This document shows, in pieces, positions 42,504 through 49,544 of a DNA stretch of 64,000 bases. The notes beneath the pieces are model-generated. The model was not told the DNA's origin and made no database searches. It saw nothing but the letters and a program-made list of their open reading frames with translations. The position numbers and the translations under genes were made by a program. The DNA comes from a virus: the IMG/VR virus record IMGVR_UViG_3300037245_004243, positions 62,001-126,000 of that record, one strand, 5' to 3'. Position 1 is the stretch's first letter, and each line of letters starts with the position of its first letter.

Positions 42504-42504
42504 T

Positions 42505-42996
42505 TTAAACGCTCCTATAAGTAAAACCATTTATTTTGAAAGAAACATCAAACCGGCTCGGCTCAACATCCTCGATTTGAGTTGTCAGCGGGACATCCGA
42601 CATAGTAAAGGGAAAAATATCGATCATTGTACATTCGACAACCGTCTTATGCTTGGAATCTAAAATATCCACTGCCAGATCGCATTGGTCGCGCTCCAGG
42701 GATACCTCATCGGGATCACGCAGCCGGTACATCCAATCCATAACCGCGATCCAATTTTCCATTCCCTCTTGCAGCATAAATTGTAGATTCGTGTCTTCAT
42801 ATTCCAGGGAGTCGCCGGGAATCCAAATTTTTCTGATATTTGTTGGCTGCTCGGTCTGTCCTAATATAATGGTTGGGATATTAACCGCCACGCAGGTATT
42901 CCCCAATTTTCGAATACCCGCGTTATTATGCAGGAAAGTTACCCTGAACCTGTTTTCAAAATTGAAATTATGTATATTATTTTTGAGGGTCGGCAT
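42505..42996 (-). CDS. Tail-tube-fold structural protein (gp19-like)
   Basis: 163 residues from the ATG at 42996 (AAAGGA 7 nt upstream; an earlier in-frame ATG lacks a site). NFNFENRFRVTFLHNN, then VAVNIPTIILG, IWIPGDSLEYEDTNLQFMLQ, GMENWIAVMDWMYRLRDP and a terminal strand pair match the tail-tube fold; the length equals T4 gp19 (163). Whether it is the tube itself or a tube-like baseplate component is open. First gene of the leftward block, with a late-promoter box 39 nt upstream. Confidence 0.65.
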   Translation of the reverse strand: MPTLKNNIHNFNFENRFRVTFLHNNAGIRKLGNTCVAVNIPTIILGQTEQPTNIRKIWIPGDSLEYEDTNLQFMLQEGMENWIAVMDWMYRLRDPDEVSLERDQCDLAVDILDSKHKTVVECTMIDIFPFTMSDVPLTTQIEDVEPSRFDVSFKINGFTYRSV

Positions 42997-43034
42997 TGAC
43001 AAATCCTTTAAATTTATAGTAAACTCGTTATATG

Positions 43035-43042
43035 TATTTACC
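43035..43042 (-). promoter_or_regulatory. Late-promoter-like box GGTAAATA
   Basis: The minus strand reads TTGGTAAATACATATAAC, 39 nt upstream of the ATG at 42996. Start point of the whole leftward late block. Confidence 0.6.
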
Positions 43043-43106
43043 AAAGAGAAAAATATCGAAAAAGTTTTGACAATACCAGAATTTTCATGGTATACTTCAT
43101 CATAAA

Positions 43107-43201
43107 TTTAAAAGGGTTCACAACCATAATCAATCATATAAAGCTGGTTATACGAGCAAAAACAGGGATAACAAAGTATTGATTGATTGAACCCTTTTAA
43201 A
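43107..43201. repeat. 95-nt structured inverted repeat in the divergent region
   Basis: TTTAAAAGGGTTCA (43107-43120) and TGAACCCTTTTAAA (43188-43201) are a perfect 14-bp inverted repeat. Inside are AATCAATC/GATTGATT (43128-43135 and 43181-43188) and GTTAT/ATAAC (43147-43151 and 43168-43172), so most of the segment can fold into one long stem with internal loops. An 11-A run follows at 43199-43209. There is no U-tract after the stem in either direction typical of a terminator. Candidate small RNA or replication/regulatory element. Confidence 0.6.
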
Positions 43202-43670
43202 AAAAAAAATGACATATTGAAATAATGTGGACTGCGAATTATCAGGGCAGGGAATAAAACCTGCTTCTTCAAATAAACAGACGTGCCTGTAATAGGGTGA
43301 CCGCCAGGGTAGCGCTTTTACGTTACCGGAGATTATGAGCTTGGAAATATCCTTTATATGTCAAGGATTCCAATTGGTTTTTAGGCTGGCCTGTACCATA
43401 CCTTTTTAAAAGGTGGCTCATATCGGAAATGTTCAACTCATTTGAGACAAGTTTCCGGATCGATCCTAAGATTTCTTTCTTTCTTTTGAGGGGAGAAATC
43501 TTTTGCAAACTGGAACACTTATTATGGTGTATTAGGCCGTTAGGCCGCGCCGCTTGCGGCGTTATTATGTTATTGTATTTCATATGTGACATTGGTGGTT
43601 TTTCGGCGCAAGCGCCGGGCCGCTATCGCGCCCATTTTTAACCGGGGATTTATTTATCAAATTTATAAAG
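43202..43670. other. Non-coding divergent region with several hairpins
   Basis: About 470 nt between the leftward and rightward blocks without a convincing gene. Hairpins seen: GCAGG/CCTGC (43246-43263), GGTAGCG/CGTTACC (43308-43327), CGCCGCTTGCGGCG (near 43550) and GGCGCAAGCGCC (near 43604). The two GC-rich hairpins stand out from the AT-rich surroundings. An 89-codon open frame on the minus strand (43323-43592) has no ribosome binding site and crosses these hairpins. Confidence 0.5.
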
Positions 43671-43687
43671 AAATAGCTAAAATTTCC

Positions 43688-43715
43688 TTGACTTCCTCTG
43701 CCGTTGTTATATAAT
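43688..43715 (+). promoter_or_regulatory. Early promoter (sigma70-like) of the rightward block
   Basis: TTGACT, 16-nt spacer, TATAAT, preceded by AAATAGCTAAAATTTCC, which resembles the upstream element of the repeated early promoters. It is 31 nt upstream of the first rightward gene. Confidence 0.75.
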
Positions 43716-43745
43716 GGAACTATAACAATCAAACGGGAGATAAAA

Positions 43746-43928
43746 ATGATAAAGGCATCGACATCTTACGCGCTCACGGGACCGGACAATATCGTTATAA
43801 CAAAAGGTTCCAAAAAGGAAATGTACACCCTTCGGAAATTGCGATCAAAAAATGATATTGACAATTGGACAGGAAAATATACGGTATGGAATGCACCTTC
43901 ATCTAAAATAGGAGATACCTTACGATGA
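43746..43928 (+). CDS. Small early protein, unknown
   Basis: 60 residues from the ATG at 43746 with GGGAGA 7 nt upstream; an earlier in-frame ATG lies inside the promoter and is rejected. Basic N-terminal half with strands (SYALTGPDNIVITKGSKKEM). First gene of the early block; such genes often encode host-takeover proteins. No family recognised. Confidence 0.6.
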   Translation: MIKASTSYALTGPDNIVITKGSKKEMYTLRKLRSKNDIDNWTGKYTVWNAPSSKIGDTLR

Positions 43929-44212
43929 CTGAACAAGAATATATTAAAATCCGAATACTCGAATTGACTGCCAGGAAAGAAGCAGCCGAAGATTATAGTA
44001 TGAACAATGCCATGCAGATCGAGGCCATCTTATTAAAGGCTCAAATCGAGGCTCTTGTAAAACGACATTTTGAAATCAAAGAGCAGCCCAGTTTATCCAG
44101 TTTATTTCCGGCCTTTCAAGCCAAAAATGAAATAATCGAAGAGGACCACGATTGTATGAACGATTGCCCCAGTTTCGGCACAACCGCATGTCAGAATTGT
44201 TACGACAAATAA
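43925..44212 (+). CDS. Small early protein with C-terminal cysteine/histidine motif, unknown
   Basis: 95 residues. Helical N-terminal 60 residues (YIKIRILELTARKEAAEDYS, QIEAILLKAQIEALVKRHFE) and a C-terminal HDCMNDCPSFGTTACQNCYD cluster with four cysteines. ATGA overlap with the preceding gene. Function unknown. Confidence 0.6.
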   Translation: MTEQEYIKIRILELTARKEAAEDYSMNNAMQIEAILLKAQIEALVKRHFEIKEQPSLSSLFPAFQAKNEIIEEDHDCMNDCPSFGTTACQNCYDK

Positions 44213-44216
44213 ATCG

Positions 44217-44279
44217 AAAATAAAGCTCAAGTTATTTTCGAAAGTGCCGAAATCATTAATAACAGCGAGAGATAAACCA
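44217..44279 (+). promoter_or_regulatory. Early promoter module, variant B (copy 1)
   Basis: Starts AAAATAAAGCTCAAGTT and ends GAGAGATAAACCA, identical over 63 nt to the copy at 44467-44529. In the place of the TTGACA and TAGTAT boxes of the other copies it has TTCGAA and TAACAG. GTTATTTTCG and CGAAATCATTAATAAC could pair in RNA. Confidence 0.6.
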
Positions 44280-44299
44280 CATAATAAAGGAAATAAAAA

Positions 44300-44467
44300 A
44301 TGTTAAACGCACCCGACAGAAAAAAAATCAACAACATAGTATGCGAGCTGATAGTAAAAAATATGGAAGCGGGATTCAATTATAAAAAGGCCAAGACCGC
44401 CGCTTTTAATCGGATGAATAAAGAATGCCCGGAAGTTCTTACCGCATGGCTGGCGAGAAATAAATAA
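44300..44467 (+). CDS. Small early protein, unknown
   Basis: 55 residues between two identical 63-nt promoter modules, with AAAGGAAATAAAAA before the ATG. Helical and basic (DRKKINNIVCELIVKNMEAG, YKKAKTAAFNRMNKECPEVL). The module pair makes this gene a self-contained cassette. No family recognised. Confidence 0.6.
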   Translation: MLNAPDRKKINNIVCELIVKNMEAGFNYKKAKTAAFNRMNKECPEVLTAWLARNK

Positions 44468-44529
44468 AAATAAAGCTCAAGTTATTTTCGAAAGTGCCGA
44501 AATCATTAATAACAGCGAGAGATAAACCA
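44467..44529 (+). promoter_or_regulatory. Early promoter module, variant B (copy 2)
   Basis: Exact copy of 44217-44279, 250 nt further on, upstream of the 44554 gene. The two copies flank the small gene at 44300. Confidence 0.6.
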
Positions 44530-44553
44530 ATAATAATAAAGGAGACCGAAAAA

Positions 44554-45189
44554 ATGACGAAACAAGCAGCAGCAAAAAAAGCCGACGCAACCCCTAACTT
44601 CATGGATATGGTAGCAGGAGCCGCCAAGGTAGCGCCGACTAAAAAGGCCAAATCAGCCGATACCGACATCCTGACCCACGCACCGGAAGCCGTAAAAGCC
44701 GACATCAGCAAGATCATCAAGGCAAAAGCGACCATGAAAAAGGCAAAAAGCGAAGTAGCGGTCGCCGAGAAAAGCATCCTCGATTTCGGTACCCAATACA
44801 AAAACAGCGAAGCCTTTGACGGACGTTTCAAAAAATCTTACAAAATCGCCGGAAACGGAAAAGATAAGGTAACTTTCGTAACAGCTAACAAATTCAGCTT
44901 TAACACCGAAGACGTCGGAATCATCAAGGAAATCCTCGGGGACGCCGCCGACGAGATGCTGCCTTCCAAATACAATGTAAGCATCAAACCGGAAGTATTC
45001 ACCGACGACGAAAAACAAAAAGAGCTGATGGAATTACTCGGAGACCGCTGGAATGACTTTTTTGATACCACGGTCGCCTACAGCGTATCAGACGATTTCG
45101 ACAGCCGGATATACAAAGAGCTGGATGCACACGGACTCAACGACCTCAACGTATATTGCAAACAATCGAAGCCTTCAGTAAGAGGGTAA
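44554..45189 (+). CDS. Early protein of unknown function, lysine/alanine-rich
   Basis: 211 residues from the ATG at 44554 (AAAGGAGACC upstream). N-terminal 60 residues are low complexity and alanine/lysine-rich. The central part (FKKSYKIAGNGKDKVTFVTA, FSFNTEDVGIIKEILGDAAD) and the acidic C-terminus (WNDFFDTTVAYSVSDDFDSR) look folded. Codon use is strict and G/C-ending, as in a strongly expressed gene. No family recognised; an abundant DNA-binding role is possible but unproven. Confidence 0.65.
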   Translation: MTKQAAAKKADATPNFMDMVAGAAKVAPTKKAKSADTDILTHAPEAVKADISKIIKAKATMKKAKSEVAVAEKSILDFGTQYKNSEAFDGRFKKSYKIAGNGKDKVTFVTANKFSFNTEDVGIIKEILGDAADEMLPSKYNVSIKPEVFTDDEKQKELMELLGDRWNDFFDTTVAYSVSDDFDSRIYKELDAHGLNDLNVYCKQSKPSVRG

Positions 45190-45203
45190 AAACAAACCTA
45201 CAC

Positions 45204-45301
45204 GCACCCCAGGGTGCGGTTGAGGTCGGCGATAACCGAGCCGAAAGATTTAAAGCAAAAGGCATGCACCGGTCAACATTGTCAAAAGCTGGCTCGGTTT
45301 T
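45204..45301 (+). other. Structured untranslated RNA, possible terminator
   Basis: After the 44554 gene, GCACCC/GGGTGC (45204-45217) forms a tight hairpin. AACCGAGCC (45234-45242) can pair with GGCTCGGTT (45291-45299), which is followed by a short T-run. The 48-nt loop is unusual for a terminator. Confidence 0.4.
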
Positions 45302-45311
45302 ATAGCCATCA

Positions 45312-45386
45312 ATATTGTAGAGTAACTCAATAGGTAGAGCACCGTAACAACGGAAGATGATACTTCGAAACTATCCTCTACAATAT
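45312..45386 (+). ncRNA. tRNA-like RNA element upstream of DNA ligase
   Basis: An 11-bp end stem ATATTGTAGAG/CTCTACAATAT encloses a D-arm-like CTC-AATAGGTA-GAG and a T-arm-like GATAC-TTCGAAA-CTATC whose loop equals the tRNA T-loop consensus. Between them CCG-TAACAA-CGG forms a short third arm rather than a normal 5-bp/7-nt anticodon arm. So it resembles a tRNA with a shortened anticodon arm. It lies in the 5' leader of the ligase gene. Degenerate tRNA, tRNA mimic or regulatory leader are all possible. Confidence 0.5.
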
Positions 45387-45439
45387 ATAAATAGTAAAAA
45401 TTCGAAATAATACAACAAATAAATAGTACGGAGACTGAA

Positions 45440-46054
45440 ATGAATATCACAAAATTTACATACTTTCACCCTGAAAAGCCGGTCTTGATGAATATCGAGC
45501 AGGAAAGTTTCGAGACCATGAGCGACGATCCATGTTGGGTAGCCGAGATGAAATATAACGGCCAGAGAACTTGCCTTTGGGTTATCGACGGCAAAGTAGA
45601 ATTTTGGGGCCGACACGGCAAAGTACTCAAATATGATGCCGATCCTGATGCCGATATGGTAGCCTTCCTGGCCAAAAAATTCCCTAAAGGCGTCTTCCTA
45701 TTCGATGGCGAATTGCGCCACAATAAAACCAAGGGCGTCCGCGACAAACTCGTAATATGGGATGTTCTTATCTTCCGCGACCGACTTCTCAATACCGAGC
45801 AATATTGGACACGCCGCGCAATACTTGAAGCCCGGTTGGGAATGGCCGGGGATGAAACCCAAAATACAATAAAAATTATCAAGCAATACCACGTCAATTT
45901 TGCTCAGGTATATTCTGGCGCCATACCTTCACCGGAAATCGAAGGCCTGGTATTAAAAAACCTGCACGGCATCTTAAATATTAGCCGGACTTCCGGACAG
46001 AATTCAAATTGGATGTTCAAGGTAAGAAAACCTTCAGGGCGATATGCTTTCTGA
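45440..46054 (+). CDS. Minimal ATP-dependent DNA ligase
   Basis: 204 residues. Motif I EMKYNGQR has the adenylated lysine at K38 (K-Y-N-G). Motif III-like LFDGEL, motif IV IEGLVLKN and motif V MFKVRKPSG follow in order, making a complete nucleotidyltransferase domain. The C-terminal OB-fold domain found in most ligases is missing, as the protein stops just after motif V. T4 gp30 is 487 residues. It seals nicks in replication and repair. The 3' end overlaps a zinc-ribbon gene. Confidence 0.85.
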   Translation: MNITKFTYFHPEKPVLMNIEQESFETMSDDPCWVAEMKYNGQRTCLWVIDGKVEFWGRHGKVLKYDADPDADMVAFLAKKFPKGVFLFDGELRHNKTKGVRDKLVIWDVLIFRDRLLNTEQYWTRRAILEARLGMAGDETQNTIKIIKQYHVNFAQVYSGAIPSPEIEGLVLKNLHGILNISRTSGQNSNWMFKVRKPSGRYAF

Positions 46055-46211
46055 AAAGAAAAAACAAATACCGGCAATATACGAATGCTGCAAATGTGGA
46101 CATAAATATATCCTGGGACCGGGTCCACAATCGCCTTGCTATAAATGTGGAAGCCTTTATTTAAAATGGCTCAACTATGAAAAACTGAATAAAAAATATT
46201 TTCACAATTAG
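46044..46211 (+). CDS. Small zinc-ribbon protein
   Basis: 55 residues. YECCKCGHKYILGPGPQSPC, then YKCGSLYLKWLNYEKLNKK, is a two-knuckle zinc ribbon (CCxC...CxxC). The start lies inside the ligase 3' end (11-nt overlap), implying coupled translation. Function unknown. Confidence 0.65.
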   Translation: MLSEKKKQIPAIYECCKCGHKYILGPGPQSPCYKCGSLYLKWLNYEKLNKKYFHN

Positions 46212-46220
46212 GGAGGAATA

Positions 46221-46526
46221 ATGTTTATCGATGAAATGGATTATAAAACGTGTTGGGATTTATGGGGAAAGATAAACCGTAATCCGGTAAAGACTGCCAG
46301 GGCCATTTTCCCACATCAGCCGCCGAGGTATGTAGCTGTTACCAAATTGATCGGGGCCTATCTGGCCAACAAAGGCACCGTCTTGGGATTGCTTGAGCCA
46401 GATAAGAAAGAACGCCGGGACGTGTATATCAAAATCGCTGCAAAAATTTATTGCGATATACCACATTGGGGCCGCAGCTTTTCAATTTTTCGTGCTGATC
46501 TTGCCGTAAAAATCGAAGATAAATGA
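46221..46526 (+). CDS. Small early protein, unknown
   Basis: 101 residues with a strong GGAGG site before the ATG. Mostly helical (YKTCWDLWGKINRNPVKTAR, VAVTKLIGAYLANKGTVLGL), with an aromatic C-terminus (CDIPHWGRSFSIFRADLAVK). No family recognised. Confidence 0.6.
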   Translation: MFIDEMDYKTCWDLWGKINRNPVKTARAIFPHQPPRYVAVTKLIGAYLANKGTVLGLLEPDKKERRDVYIKIAAKIYCDIPHWGRSFSIFRADLAVKIEDK

Positions 46527-46589
46527 AAATAAAGCTCAAGTTAATGTTGACTCCTGCCGATAACAGTTATAGAATCAGACAATAAACCA
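46526..46589 (+). promoter_or_regulatory. Early promoter module, variant A
   Basis: AAAATAAAGCTCAAGTT followed by TTGACT (46547-46552), 17-nt spacer, TAGAAT (46570-46575), ending AATAAACCA. The gene at 46603 follows. Confidence 0.75.
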
Positions 46590-46602
46590 AAAGGGAGAAA
46601 AC

Positions 46603-46812
46603 ATGAAAAAGCTAATCGCGGGACTTATCATAATAGGAATTTTGGTAATCGGTGGGAATTCATTAATTAACGAATTAAAAGACGCGATGGAAACCAGAAA
46701 CGCAATAACCTCGGAAATGTTCGAACTGATCAATTCCATTAATAATATCGAAACCGCTTTTGAAAGCCGCACAAATGCACTGAACGCAGTATTTGATCAC
46801 CTGGAGAAATAA
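46603..46812 (+). CDS. Small membrane protein with coiled coil
   Basis: 69 residues. One N-terminal transmembrane helix (LIAGLIIIGILVIGG, about residues 4-18) and a helical cytoplasmic or periplasmic tail (EMFELINSINNIETAFESRT). Early expressed from its own promoter module. Possibly a membrane-acting takeover protein; no family recognised. Confidence 0.6.
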   Translation: MKKLIAGLIIIGILVIGGNSLINELKDAMETRNAITSEMFELINSINNIETAFESRTNALNAVFDHLEK

Positions 46813-46814
46813 AC

Positions 46815-47519
46815 ATGATATTCGACAACGGCCCAATAGTAAACTCGAGATTCACATGGCAACCAAAACCGGGGACGGGTAATAAAAGTTGTAAGGGTGT
46901 AACCGATAAAGAAAAACTTCGGCTAACCAACGTTCTCATCGACCGCGCAGGTGTCGACGAATTTTTGCAGGTATTATACGATTCCGGAGAGAGAAAAATT
47001 GATGTTGACCTTTCCGAGCGCAGAACCACACGCCGATGGGGAACAGCATACATCCTGGAACGCCGGGTTAAAATATTCCGACATACTGTATGGATACTTT
47101 TGCATGAACTCGCGCACATCCTCGATACAAAAATATCATTTGCAACCGGATCTATTATAACACCTGCCAAACCGCATGGACCCGATTTCGGTCGCCATCT
47201 CACTTGCTTATACCAAATATGGATGGAAAATTGCGACAAGGGCGTTGAAAATTTACCAACCAAACCAACCGCGCCAATTCTCGGACCCTCTGAGTGGCGA
47301 CGGCAGCATTCAGCCGATAGAGGCCGGGGACGCATAGTCGACAATGGCCTTCAGGTAGGGGATCAAGTATCCTTCCCAACAGCAAAAAAAGGAACCATAT
47401 ACGCCATCGTCAAAAAGGTAAATAAGAAAACGTGCCGGGTAACACCGGTCGACGGCGGTAACGATTGGAGAGTATCACCGAAACTTTTAAATAAACTATA
47501 TAAAGTTTACACAATATAA
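46815..47519 (+). CDS. SprT-like zinc metallopeptidase
   Basis: 234 residues. VWILLHELAHILD gives the HExxH motif (H97, E98, H101) and PHGPDFGRHL supplies a downstream His (H121), as in SprT/WLM-type DNA-protein crosslink proteases. C-terminal residues about 175-234 (LQVGDQVSFPTAKKGTIYAI) form an SH3-like barrel. It overlaps no neighbour but follows the membrane gene by 2 nt. A role in repair of protein-blocked DNA or in host modification is possible. Confidence 0.7.
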   Translation: MIFDNGPIVNSRFTWQPKPGTGNKSCKGVTDKEKLRLTNVLIDRAGVDEFLQVLYDSGERKIDVDLSERRTTRRWGTAYILERRVKIFRHTVWILLHELAHILDTKISFATGSIITPAKPHGPDFGRHLTCLYQIWMENCDKGVENLPTKPTAPILGPSEWRRQHSADRGRGRIVDNGLQVGDQVSFPTAKKGTIYAIVKKVNKKTCRVTPVDGGNDWRVSPKLLNKLYKVYTI

Positions 47520-47528
47520 GGTAAAAAA

Positions 47529-47900
47529 ATGTCAAAAATCTGCCAATACCAATGTGGATCTTGTGGACGTAAATTTTGTAGGCTATGGACACAAGAACAA
47601 ATCGATACCGAGGTCTGCCCCGCCGAAGGCGAAGACCTATTCACCTGCCCTTGTGATTTATGTGGCGCCCAGGGAGTTGATTTAGATATGACGCCTTATA
47701 AAGTTTACATGGATGGCCACCTTGTTGGATACCTGATGCTGGAAACAATCAAGGAAATCCACGGGTCCAATATTTCTTTCATCGACCATATAAAGCGAGA
47801 GGTATTTGTGAGATATATAATCCCGCAGGATGTATGGGACGATATACCGCTCACCCCTTTACCGTATTATGGTATGCATCCAAAAAATGAAAATAAATGA
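47529..47900 (+). CDS. Zinc-finger early protein, unknown
   Basis: 123 residues. YQCGSCGRKFCRLW and CPCDLCGAQGVDL give two cysteine pairs with an extra CP motif. The C-terminal half (GYLMLETIKEIHGSNISFID, VFVRYIIPQDVWDDIPLTPL) is alpha/beta. Function unknown. Confidence 0.6.
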   Translation: MSKICQYQCGSCGRKFCRLWTQEQIDTEVCPAEGEDLFTCPCDLCGAQGVDLDMTPYKVYMDGHLVGYLMLETIKEIHGSNISFIDHIKREVFVRYIIPQDVWDDIPLTPLPYYGMHPKNENK

Positions 47901-47962
47901 AAATAAAGCTCAAGTTCTCTTGACATGTGCCGATAACAGTTATAGTATTAGAGAATAAACCA
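47900..47962 (+). promoter_or_regulatory. Early promoter module, variant A (best match)
   Basis: AAAATAAAGCTCAAGTT, TTGACA (47920-47925), 17-nt spacer, TAGTAT (47943-47948), ending AATAAACCA. Upstream of the gene at 47984. Confidence 0.8.
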
Positions 47963-47983
47963 AACGCAAAGGGAGAACTAAAT

Positions 47984-48418
47984 ATGAGAGCACTTACCGC
48001 AGCCATGCCAACCGTAAACGTAGACCACGCCGAAAACCTTATTTATCAAAATTATGCCAAAGGCAACGAAGCCCTGAAAGCCGAGGGACACGCCATTTTG
48101 AAAATAATAGTAAAAGCCGATGGTACAGTACGCGCCAGCAAGCCGAAAGTAAAGGATGCCTTGACCGGAAAAGCCGCCTACATTTGGAGAATGGTAGTAT
48201 TTTTGACTTCCCCGAAACCGGCACATTCCTGCATGCCTTGCACCTGCGATTGGGATCTTCCGGTAACCGACGAAAACGGCAAATGGCGATATTCCCTGGC
48301 CGCAGAAATGGCCAAGACTTTGAAACCCATCGAGGACGCCATTGTAGATAGCATCGACAAAAGCGAATGGCATGGCGTACAAACCTGGGGAAGGATTCTG
48401 GGAAACCCGACGGTATAA
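47984..48418 (+). CDS. Early protein of unknown function
   Basis: 144 residues from the ATG at 47984 (GGGAGAACTAAAT upstream). KADGTVRASKPKVKDALTGK followed by AAYIWRMVVFLTSPKPAHSC, then MPCTCDWDLP, suggests a mixed alpha/beta fold with two CxC-like pairs. Codon use is strict, as in the 44554 gene, suggesting high expression. No family recognised. Confidence 0.6.
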   Translation: MRALTAAMPTVNVDHAENLIYQNYAKGNEALKAEGHAILKIIVKADGTVRASKPKVKDALTGKAAYIWRMVVFLTSPKPAHSCMPCTCDWDLPVTDENGKWRYSLAAEMAKTLKPIEDAIVDSIDKSEWHGVQTWGRILGNPTV

Positions 48419-48445
48419 AAAAATCCACGTTAAGGAGAATTAATT

Positions 48446-48715
48446 ATGTACCGAAGCATTTTAAGTAAAAAGCCTAACCTTCAGGAATTCGAATTTGAAT
48501 GTAATGGATGTGGCCGGATATCATTCAGGCAGATCGATTGTCCCGTGACCGGAACCAAAGCCGGGGCCGGGTTCGAATACGTTTGCACAAAATGCCGGGG
48601 CACCCTAAAGCAAGTGTCTAAAACTTCTGGTGTATTAAATACCGGAAATTCTGGAGATGACAAGTCGGAATGCGACAGTGATTGTCCAAAATGTGAAAGA
48701 GACTGCATATTTTAA
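48446..48715 (+). CDS. Zinc-ribbon early protein, unknown
   Basis: 89 residues. FECNGCGRISFRQIDCPV, then YVCTKCRGTLKQ and CDSDCPKCERDCIF, contain ten cysteines, enough for two zinc sites. Function unknown. Confidence 0.55.
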   Translation: MYRSILSKKPNLQEFEFECNGCGRISFRQIDCPVTGTKAGAGFEYVCTKCRGTLKQVSKTSGVLNTGNSGDDKSECDSDCPKCERDCIF

Positions 48716-48728
48716 ACGCAACTGATAT

Positions 48729-48754
48729 GTTGCGCAACGTAAAAGTTGCGCAAC
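48729..48754. promoter_or_regulatory. Two perfect GTTGCGCAAC palindromes in tandem
   Basis: GTTGCGCAAC at 48729-48738 and again at 48745-48754, separated by GTAAAA; centre-to-centre distance is 16 bp. They lie just upstream of a 35-residue membrane peptide gene. Looks like a double operator for a dimeric regulator, or an RNA hairpin pair. Confidence 0.5.
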
Positions 48755-48766
48755 ACAGGAATGAAA

Positions 48767-48874
48767 ATGAAAGAAGACCCAAGATATGACAAAGGAATTT
48801 CGACATGGACGTTGGTAGGCATATGGGTATTTATTGCCGCCGCCGCCGGATTTATTTTAACTTGGAGGTTCTGA
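48767..48874 (+). CDS. Tiny membrane protein
   Basis: 35 residues from ATG 48767 (AGGA 6 nt upstream; an in-frame ATG at 48761 is too close to it). LVGIWVFIAAAAGFILTWRF forms one transmembrane helix at the C-terminus. TGATG overlap with the next gene. Function unknown. Confidence 0.5.
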   Translation: MKEDPRYDKGISTWTLVGIWVFIAAAAGFILTWRF

Positions 48875-49197
48875 TGAATTTTTTCATACCGAAAGACAAA
48901 ACAATACTCCCTTTGATGACGACGCCCAATATGTCTTTCAAAGGATCACCCTGCTGCCCGTTATGCGAGGCCGGACATAAGCCAACCATAATAAAAAGGA
49001 GAATGAAGAAAATGTATAGAATGACATTAATGAGCGGTAAATGGTATTCTGTGGAAATCAACAATATTGATGACGACATAGAAAACATAACCGACTTTAT
49101 TGAATCTGGCGATATTGTTGCTTTAACCGACGATATCGACTGGTTCGCTGAAGAAATTGGTGTTGAGCGAAATGAGATCATCGAGGTCGAAATATAG
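48874..49197 (+). CDS. Small early protein with CPLC motif, unknown
   Basis: 107 residues from the ATG at 48874 (GGAGG upstream, TGATG overlap). N-terminal GSPCCPLCEAGHK may bind zinc; the C-terminal 60 residues are acidic (NIDDDIENITDFIESGDIVA). An internal ATG near 49006 follows AAAAGGAGA and could start a shorter acidic product of about 60 residues. Confidence 0.5.
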   Translation: MNFFIPKDKTILPLMTTPNMSFKGSPCCPLCEAGHKPTIIKRRMKKMYRMTLMSGKWYSVEINNIDDDIENITDFIESGDIVALTDDIDWFAEEIGVERNEIIEVEI

Positions 49198-49210
49198 TTT
49201 CAAATAATCG

Positions 49211-49273
49211 AAAATAAAGCTCAAGTTATTTTTCAAAGTGCCGAAATCATTAATAACAGCGAGAGATAAACCA
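49211..49273 (+). promoter_or_regulatory. Early promoter module, variant B (copy 3)
   Basis: Almost identical to 44217-44279, differing at one or two positions near the -35 region (TTTTTCAAAG instead of ATTTTCGAAAG). Upstream of the gene at 49300. Confidence 0.6.
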
Positions 49274-49299
49274 ACAACCAAAACCGAGAGGTAAATAAT

Positions 49300-49536
49300 A
49301 TGACTAACGCAAAAAACAATACCGAAAACACCGCAGACAGACGCTTTGCCGCCGATTCAGCCTTCACCGATAACTGGATGGCAAAAGCCTTTAAAGTAGA
49401 GCAAGAAGAAATGCGGGCCGAGGCCAATTTGAATAACGCCCTCATCCGCCACGACCGCCACCGGATGGAAGACCATCGCGCGAGCCGGGTAAACTTTTCC
49501 GACGCAGAAGAAGCCGCGATAACTTCACCGAGATAA
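49300..49536 (+). CDS. Small early protein, unknown
   Basis: 78 residues, very hydrophilic and mostly helical (TADRRFAADSAFTDNWMAKA, RAEANLNNALIRHDRHRMED). Strict codon use suggests strong expression. Possibly a nucleic-acid- or protein-binding helical peptide; no family recognised. Confidence 0.55.
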   Translation: MTNAKNNTENTADRRFAADSAFTDNWMAKAFKVEQEEMRAEANLNNALIRHDRHRMEDHRASRVNFSDAEEAAITSPR

Positions 49537-49544
49537 GCAGCAAC

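Noticed and set aside
43323-43592. 89-codon open frame on the minus strand in the divergent region
   Set aside because: No ribosome binding site, begins inside GC-rich hairpins, composition unlike the neighbours; treated as chance.
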